Positions 58,685 through 64,000 of a stretch of 64,000 nucleotides of DNA are shown here, piece by piece (position 1 is the first letter of the stretch; every line of letters starts with the position of its first letter). The notes under the pieces were generated by a model, which saw only the letters and a list, made by a program, of their open reading frames with translations, did no database searches and was not told where the DNA came from. The stretch is from Heliopora coerulea (lineage: Eukaryota; Cnidaria; Anthozoa; Scleralcyonacea; Helioporidae), in the NCBI GenBank assembly GCA_030142905.1, contig JASJOG010000028.1, forward strand, positions 124,001-188,000, in the 5' to 3' direction. The position numbers and the translations under genes were made by a program.

Positions 58685-61229
58685 ATGACCTGTAATATCA
58701 ACTGTATTTACAAAAGCGGGGAATACATATGCGCTTTCTCAAAGAAATTGAACGGCCAGCGCTCCACTCGTTCATTTTGCGATGTGGTTTTGGTAGCCGA
58801 AGAAGTGGTATTCCCTGCCCATCGCAGTGTACTTGCGGCGGCTACTGAGTATTTTCAAGTAATGTTTAACATAAACATGACGGAGAAGACGCAGTCACGA
58901 ATCCATCTGAGTGGAGCTTCTTCAGATGCTTTGGGAAGACTACTGGATTACATCTACACCGGTTCATTGCACATTACCAAGGAATCCGTGGTCAATCTCA
59001 TTTTCCTTTCCTCGCTACTAATGATGTTCGATGTGGCCGAATATTGCTGGAAATACTTTCTTGGAAGCTTAGATATCCAGAACTGCGTCGAACGTAAAAT
59101 GTTAGCCGACTCTATAAGCTGTGAAGAAGTTTCTAAACGAGTCACAGCTTTTGTTTTGAAGAATTTTGCAAGATTAGATGCGAAAGCCTTAGTGACCTGT
59201 CCTGTAAACGTCATGAGCGAACTTCTGTCTCACGAAGACTTATTCGTCGAAAAAGAGCTGGAAGCTTTGAAGGTCTTCCTAGAATGGTGTACACACGATT
59301 TGTCCGGCAGAGAAAAAGTTGCGAAAAATCTCCTGAACTCTGTCCGTTTTTCTTTCCTTTCCTTGAGCCAAGAATCACTGGAAACCCTTCTTAGAAATTA
59401 CGGCATTTCGAGAGGATCCAACATTTATGATTTAATCCTTAAGAGAGCCGAAACAAACTGTGGACTTCTCGAAGCTAGACTTTCGTACAAAGAAGAACGA
59501 GTTATTTTCGTTGCTGGTGGTCACGGCGAAAATTCCATTCTCAATCAGGTTACTGGTTACGTTCCCTCGAGTGGTAAGTGGTATGAACTTTCCGAGATGA
59601 ACTACCCGCGAAGAAGGTAAGCTTATAGTACATCAAGCGCGACCTTGTGTGCACGCGCCAAATTCTGCTCTCGCTGATAATTACAGCTGAAAGTTTAACA
59701 CTTTACCGCCAAGATCAGCCTTTTGGAAACGGATTAAATATAAGAAAATGTCGATTTCAAAGAAAAAAAATGGACAGATACCTAATTATCGTACAATCGA
59801 GTTGTAAGATCTGCTCAAAAATGTGTTATTCATTCTATAAGCGCGTTGCAAACAACACAAACTCCTTGACCCCAAACAACTCATCGCATACTTCCGCAAA
59901 AAAATGGATAGGTATAGGACCAGTTCTATAAAATTTCAAAACGAAACATTAGTCAATATCTTGAGTTCATGTTAGCCTGAGGATGATTCTGAAATAGAAT
60001 TGAAACATTGCACAGGGATAGGCGTTAAGTTGTCACGAGCGTCTCTCGTCCGCTTGTAATTGGCTAAACGGGCCTACTGTTCTCAGTTGGCTCGATAGCT
60101 CAAGTGGTCCGACGACCCGAAGATGCCAATTCGAATCGCGCTTAATTTTTCAAGTTGACTTTCGCAGTTTAGATAAATCTGAAATTTTTCCTCACACGTC
60201 GGGTTATTTTTGAGTCGTGTTGTAGTACAAATCTTTTACACTTATTGTTCCCTGTGTCGCCAGAACATGTTGCTCTATAAAATGTACAACGTGATTGGTT
60301 TAAATTTTATTAGCTTTGGGTTGGTTTTAATAAACGAAGACCTGATTGCGGTTGGTGGCACTATGGAGAAAGTCTTGGATCGTCCGATACCTTTCATCGA
60401 ACGATACAAACCCCGCCAAGACACATGGGAGGAAATCCACATAACATCAACAAATGAACTGGAAAGAGACCACAGTGGTATCGTTGACTTTCGCGGAAAT
60501 ATAATTATTGCTGGTGGCTTTGTGGTTGCTTCTGGTGTCGTGGTGTCATCTGTCATCGAATTGAATCCACATAATGGGAACTGGAAAAGACTAGCTTCGT
60601 TAAACATAGCGCGTGAAGGTCACGTAGTTGTTGCGGACCATGAGAATATTTATGTCGTTGGAGGAAGGAACCAATCAGGAATCCTAGATTCTGTCGAGAG
60701 ATATGACGCGAGATCAGGTGGGCGTCTTTGATGTTATAGCACATGCTTTGCTAACGCAAACAATTTAATTTATGCGTGTCGTTTTAAAGATGAAAGTACT
60801 TTGGAAGTGAATACAAAGTACTTGAAAATAAATGCTCGTTCTTTCTTTTTAGAAACCTGGTGTGCAATTACGTCAATGAGCACTAGGCGCTGTCATGCAT
60901 GCGCAGTATGGTTCGACAACAAGATTTTCGTTTTCGGTGGTTACGATGGTAACAGTGTCCTGCGGTCAGTTGAAGTTTACGACCCTGATAATGAAAGCTG
61001 GCAAGCGTTGCCCGACATGCTCATGCCTAGGATGAAATTTGGCGTGAGCGTGTTCAATGACCACGCGTACGTGGCTGGTGGAATGAAGGGATCACGTGGT
61101 CCAATGTTATCACAGATAGAGAAATACAGTTTTGGGAAGTCTACGTGGAGTACGGTTACACCAATGAAAGAAAAGAAAATGGAAATAAACTGCGCCACCA
61201 TCAATGTTCCTTTTAGGTTCTTGAAGTAG
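58685..61229 (+). CDS. BTB-BACK-Kelch protein (KLHL family), copy 2
   Basis: Exons 58685-59616, 60314-60717 and 60853-61229, again 570 residues with the same domain layout. Differences from copy 1 are E42V, A66T and T94S in the BTB, one Leu to Phe in the BACK region (KVFLEW), and one Tyr to Asn at the start of exon 2 (LINEDL). The rest of the kelch propeller is identical. Two synonymous changes were seen in exon 1. AATAAA at 61301. Both copies look functional. E42V lies at the start of the second BTB strand and could alter dimer or cullin contacts; this is inference. Confidence 0.93.
60085..60151 (+). repeat. tRNA-like SINE remnant in KLHL intron 1, copy 2
   Basis: Same as 51924-51990, with GTGG in place of GTCG in the A box, closer to consensus. 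Confidence 0.45.
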
Positions 61230-62329
61230 AATGTAACGCAAGATAAAGTTATAATTTGTTTAGTTAATGAGAGGTTGGTTCAAGATGATATGACTTAGGC
61301 AATAAAATGTTATCAAATCTTAATCACACAGTTCCTCCAAGTGAATTTCGTCACCTGAAATGCACAAAATGGTATTTTCGCGCTGTATATGAAAGCAGAC
61401 AGCAAGAAAAGATGGTTCTACTCAGATCTCGATTCCAGTCCATCTTTAGAACCTGACACGAATGCAAAGGTGGAAAATCCCCGTTGACAATCTACTTCTC
61501 AAATCCCAGCACCTGATTTTTCGGGAGGATCCACAAACGTTTTTCAAAAATCTTTTCTAAAAGAAAAAAGTAAAGTAGAGAAAAAGGCCGTTTTACAACA
61601 TAGGCAGGAATAATGCGTCGTGTTACTTTAATTACATAACATAGTTGCAGTACCCCACTTCGATTACTACGGAACTTTCTTGTGACAAAATTATAGCCCA
61701 GCTGGTACCTTTAAAGAGACGCATAAACCCAAATTTGGTAAAGATAAAGGAATTTTATTTGGAATGTTTCGTCACTACTCAAGTGAAATCATCAGTTATC
61801 AAGTTTGCGTTTATGAGGGTCTCTTTAAATTAAACTGCTAGACTACAGTTTTTATCACAATAATCGCTTTCCACCTGGAACGTCCATCGCTTTACGGAGC
61901 AGTTTGAATAAAACGTTACATTACAAAGTGGAAAAACTGAAAACCACGCAGCAAAACTAATAATAGCTACAACAACAATAATAACACCAACAGCAAGATG
62001 AAAAACGTTCGTTAGTTTCTTATCAAGTTCATGAATAATTCATAAGTTATAGTAGGCAACCCATGAACGCAAACCACATATCCCCCAAAAATTTTGAAAC
62101 AGGGTGAGAGTTAGGTTTATCGTCGCTGGGGGTGTTTCACCTTAATCCTATCCCTAATACTTTTCCGATTTTCCCCAAGAAAGATGATATTCACCTATTT
62201 AAACACATTTTCAGAATTGATGCTTTTCGTCTTGAGAGCAGTGGGTGAGACTGTTGATTTGTTAATCTTTGTCGGGTGGCTTTGGTCAGCGGCCGGCTTT
62301 AAAAAATATCCCTCTGAGTTACCAAACGC

Positions 62330-62344
62330 GTTACCATGGTAAAC
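62330..62344 (+). promoter_or_regulatory. RFX X-box-like palindrome upstream of TTC16
   Basis: GTTACCATGGTAAAC matches the inverted-repeat X box (GTTRCC-AT-GGYAAC with one extra A). RFX factors use it to drive ciliary genes. It is 103 bp upstream of the start codon. Confidence 0.6.
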
Positions 62345-62446
62345 AGACATGGCTTCTGGATCTTTATGAATGGAAAAGCACTTATTTTAGTTTCAGCGAT
62401 AAATGCGTCAACCTACTCCGGTTCATGAACCTGAACAACCTGTGGG

Positions 62447-64000
62447 ATGTCAAAATTTGTTTCACCTAGTTCCGTAAAGATTTCCCATGAACCGAAACGC
62501 GATGAGAAAGAGGAAGACTTACGATTAAGAATGGATGAACGCGACTCGATCGAGGAAAGCGCGTTGTTAAGTGGAGAAATGGTTAAGAATGACTGTCAAA
62601 ATACCAGGAATGATAACAGTGTGAATGCTAGCCGCAGTCAAGTAGTTTATGCCTTGGAAAAAGAACTAAACGAGCGGCGAAAACAAATTGTGACTTCATT
62701 CAAACTGCAAGAACTGAATGTATCTGAGCGTAAGACCAGCATAAAATCCGAAGCAGTTGTGTGGGAAAAAGCAGAAGAACAGTGAGTATTTTCGAGGCTG
62801 TCATGCTTCGGAGACTATTGGTTAGTGCTAATTTTCCATTTCGTTACACTTTAAGACAGATATTAGTGTCGAATATCGAACCTAGTTATCTAAGTATTGT
62901 ACTTTTTGAGTTTTAATTTACTGTATTGTGGTTAATATATTATACACGTCAAATAGCACGTAGTCTTTTGGTCAAATCAGACAGGCGGTTTGGTATTAGT
63001 CCACTTTGTTAGAGAGCGAATATGCACCTCAATTTAGATACCCTTGGACATCAATTTAGATTTACAAACTTGAGATATAAATATTGGTGTTATTTTTTTA
63101 TTTTTTATTCTCTATATTATTTTGTATTTTTTAGATATATTTTGTTATTCTGTTTCCAAAATGTTATGTCATATCCCATCAAATGCAACTCCATTACATT
63201 CATAACCAGTAATCTCTATGGGCTGGCATGACCCAAGAATGATGCCAGCAGGCAGTGAGTTGCAGCATCCATCAGGGAAAAATTAATTGTTTGATGACCA
63301 ACCTATGGGAAGATATTTCCAGTCTTGGTTCAGTTGTAGCATAGGGAAAGACTTTAGGCACATCCAGAATACCCAAAATGACCTTAAAATTTTTAGGTTT
63401 ATGAGTTATGCTTCCAGACATGCTCAAAATCTACCTGTGACCAGTTTCTAGTGGACAAGTTAGCAGGTGGGGATAGGAGATACAACTTCTCTCCACATAC
63501 CTGCTGACTTGCCAGCCCAACAATTCACCATAGGCACACTTGGACCAAGTCTAGCATGCCATCAGAAGCCTTGGTTTAATACTACCATTTAACCTCTTTT
63601 GAATTCAAAGTGTGTTTCAGACTGGAAAAAAGCTAATTCCAGATTCTGGGAAACTCTAATACCATGTCTCTTGTAATAACAAACAATACTATGGATTCAA
63701 AATGACACTCAAGTTTTAAATATCTTTGATATTTTTTCAGCTTCTCAAATGGTCTAAGTTTCATCAACCAAAAAGACCAGATCAAATCCATTTCTCTGCT
63801 GTCCAAGGCAATTTCACTGAAGCCCATGGAAAGCAAGTATTATACTGAACGTGGGGAACGTTTTCTACTGATTTGTGACTTTCAGTCAGCCATTCTGAAC
63901 TACAAAAAAGCATGTATATTGGATCCAGATAATGAAAATTTTTACTCTAGATTAGCATTCATATATTACTTACAGGGACAGTGCTTGTTTGATTGTAAAC
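62447..64000 (+). CDS. TTC16: TTC16-like tetratricopeptide protein (3' end outside window)
   Basis: Exon 1 is 62447-62781 (ATG to a GTGAGT donor, phase 2) and exon 2 starts at 63741 after TTTTTTCAG and runs off the right edge. Exon 1 is charged and coiled-coil-like (ALEKELNERRKQIVTSFKLQEL). Exon 2 begins TPR repeats: SFINQKDQIKSISLLSKAISLKP, then FLLICDFQSAILNYKKACILDPDN and YYLQGQCLFD. The CDFxSAxxNxxxA...LQGQCLF combination is typical of TTC16, a TPR protein associated with ciliated and testis tissue. Splicing across the intron gives an uninterrupted frame. The X box upstream fits a ciliary role. Confidence 0.8.
62782..63740 (+). other. Intron 1 of the TTC16-like gene
   Basis: AT-rich, no repeat or frame of note. 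Confidence 0.6.

Larger units (their letters stand above)
57523..62211. repeat. KLHL tandem duplication, copy 2
   Basis: Counterpart of 49537-54046. Specific changes: a foldback insertion at 57991-58193 and a tandem doubling of about 130 bp just upstream of the gene (58296-58412 repeated at 58424-58552). Confidence 0.95.

Overview
The window is animal nuclear DNA: AT-rich, with multi-exon genes, short exons joined by GT-AG introns, simple-sequence DNA and many transposable-element remnants. Protein similarity (MICAL, SWT1, C9orf78, KLHL, TTC16) points to an invertebrate. Many Penelope-like retroelement (PLE) pieces with hammerhead-ribozyme-like motifs and hAT-type miniature elements suggest a cnidarian, probably a hexacoral. 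The organism is an inference. No bacterial-type operon, CRISPR or phage feature was seen.

Layout: (1) 1-18732 (+), a large MICAL-type flavin monooxygenase gene that enters from the left edge. Its 15 visible exons splice in one continuous frame of about 1757 codons. The FAD monooxygenase module is intact, but the CH, LIM and bMERB modules normal for MICALs were not found. Instead there are long basic, disordered stretches and a region that reads like a PUB domain. (2) 19.6-22.5 kb (+), a decayed PLE (RT plus GIY-YIG) ending in a hammerhead-like motif. (3) 24.5-36.9 kb (+), an 18-exon SWT1 orthologue (PIN-domain RNA endonuclease) with an N-terminal WW domain; a phase-consistent 916-codon model is given. 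(4) 36.9-41.3 kb, no recognisable gene, one 0.6-kb inverted-repeat element. (5) 41.4-45.8 kb, a divergent pair: a C1orf52-like gene (-) and a C9orf78/TLS1 splicing-factor gene (+), sharing about 330 bp of upstream DNA. (6) 46.6-49.7 kb, PLE debris. (7) 47.9-62.2 kb, a recent tandem duplication carrying two nearly identical BTB-BACK-Kelch (KLHL) genes at 50.5-53.1 and 58.7-61.2 kb, with a hAT transposase remnant and an 18-bp minisatellite between them. (8) 62.2 kb to the right edge, the first two coding exons of a TTC16-like TPR gene, with an RFX X-box-like palindrome just upstream.

The host genes are not a pathway: they cover redox signalling, nuclear RNA surveillance, splicing, ubiquitin-ligase adaptors and a probable ciliary protein. 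The most unusual items are the MICAL monooxygenase joined to a PUB-like domain, a set of hammerhead-ribozyme-like motifs with tiny palindromic stem III linked to PLEs and inverted-repeat elements, and the duplicated KLHL locus, whose two copies allow clean presence/absence reading of several insertions.
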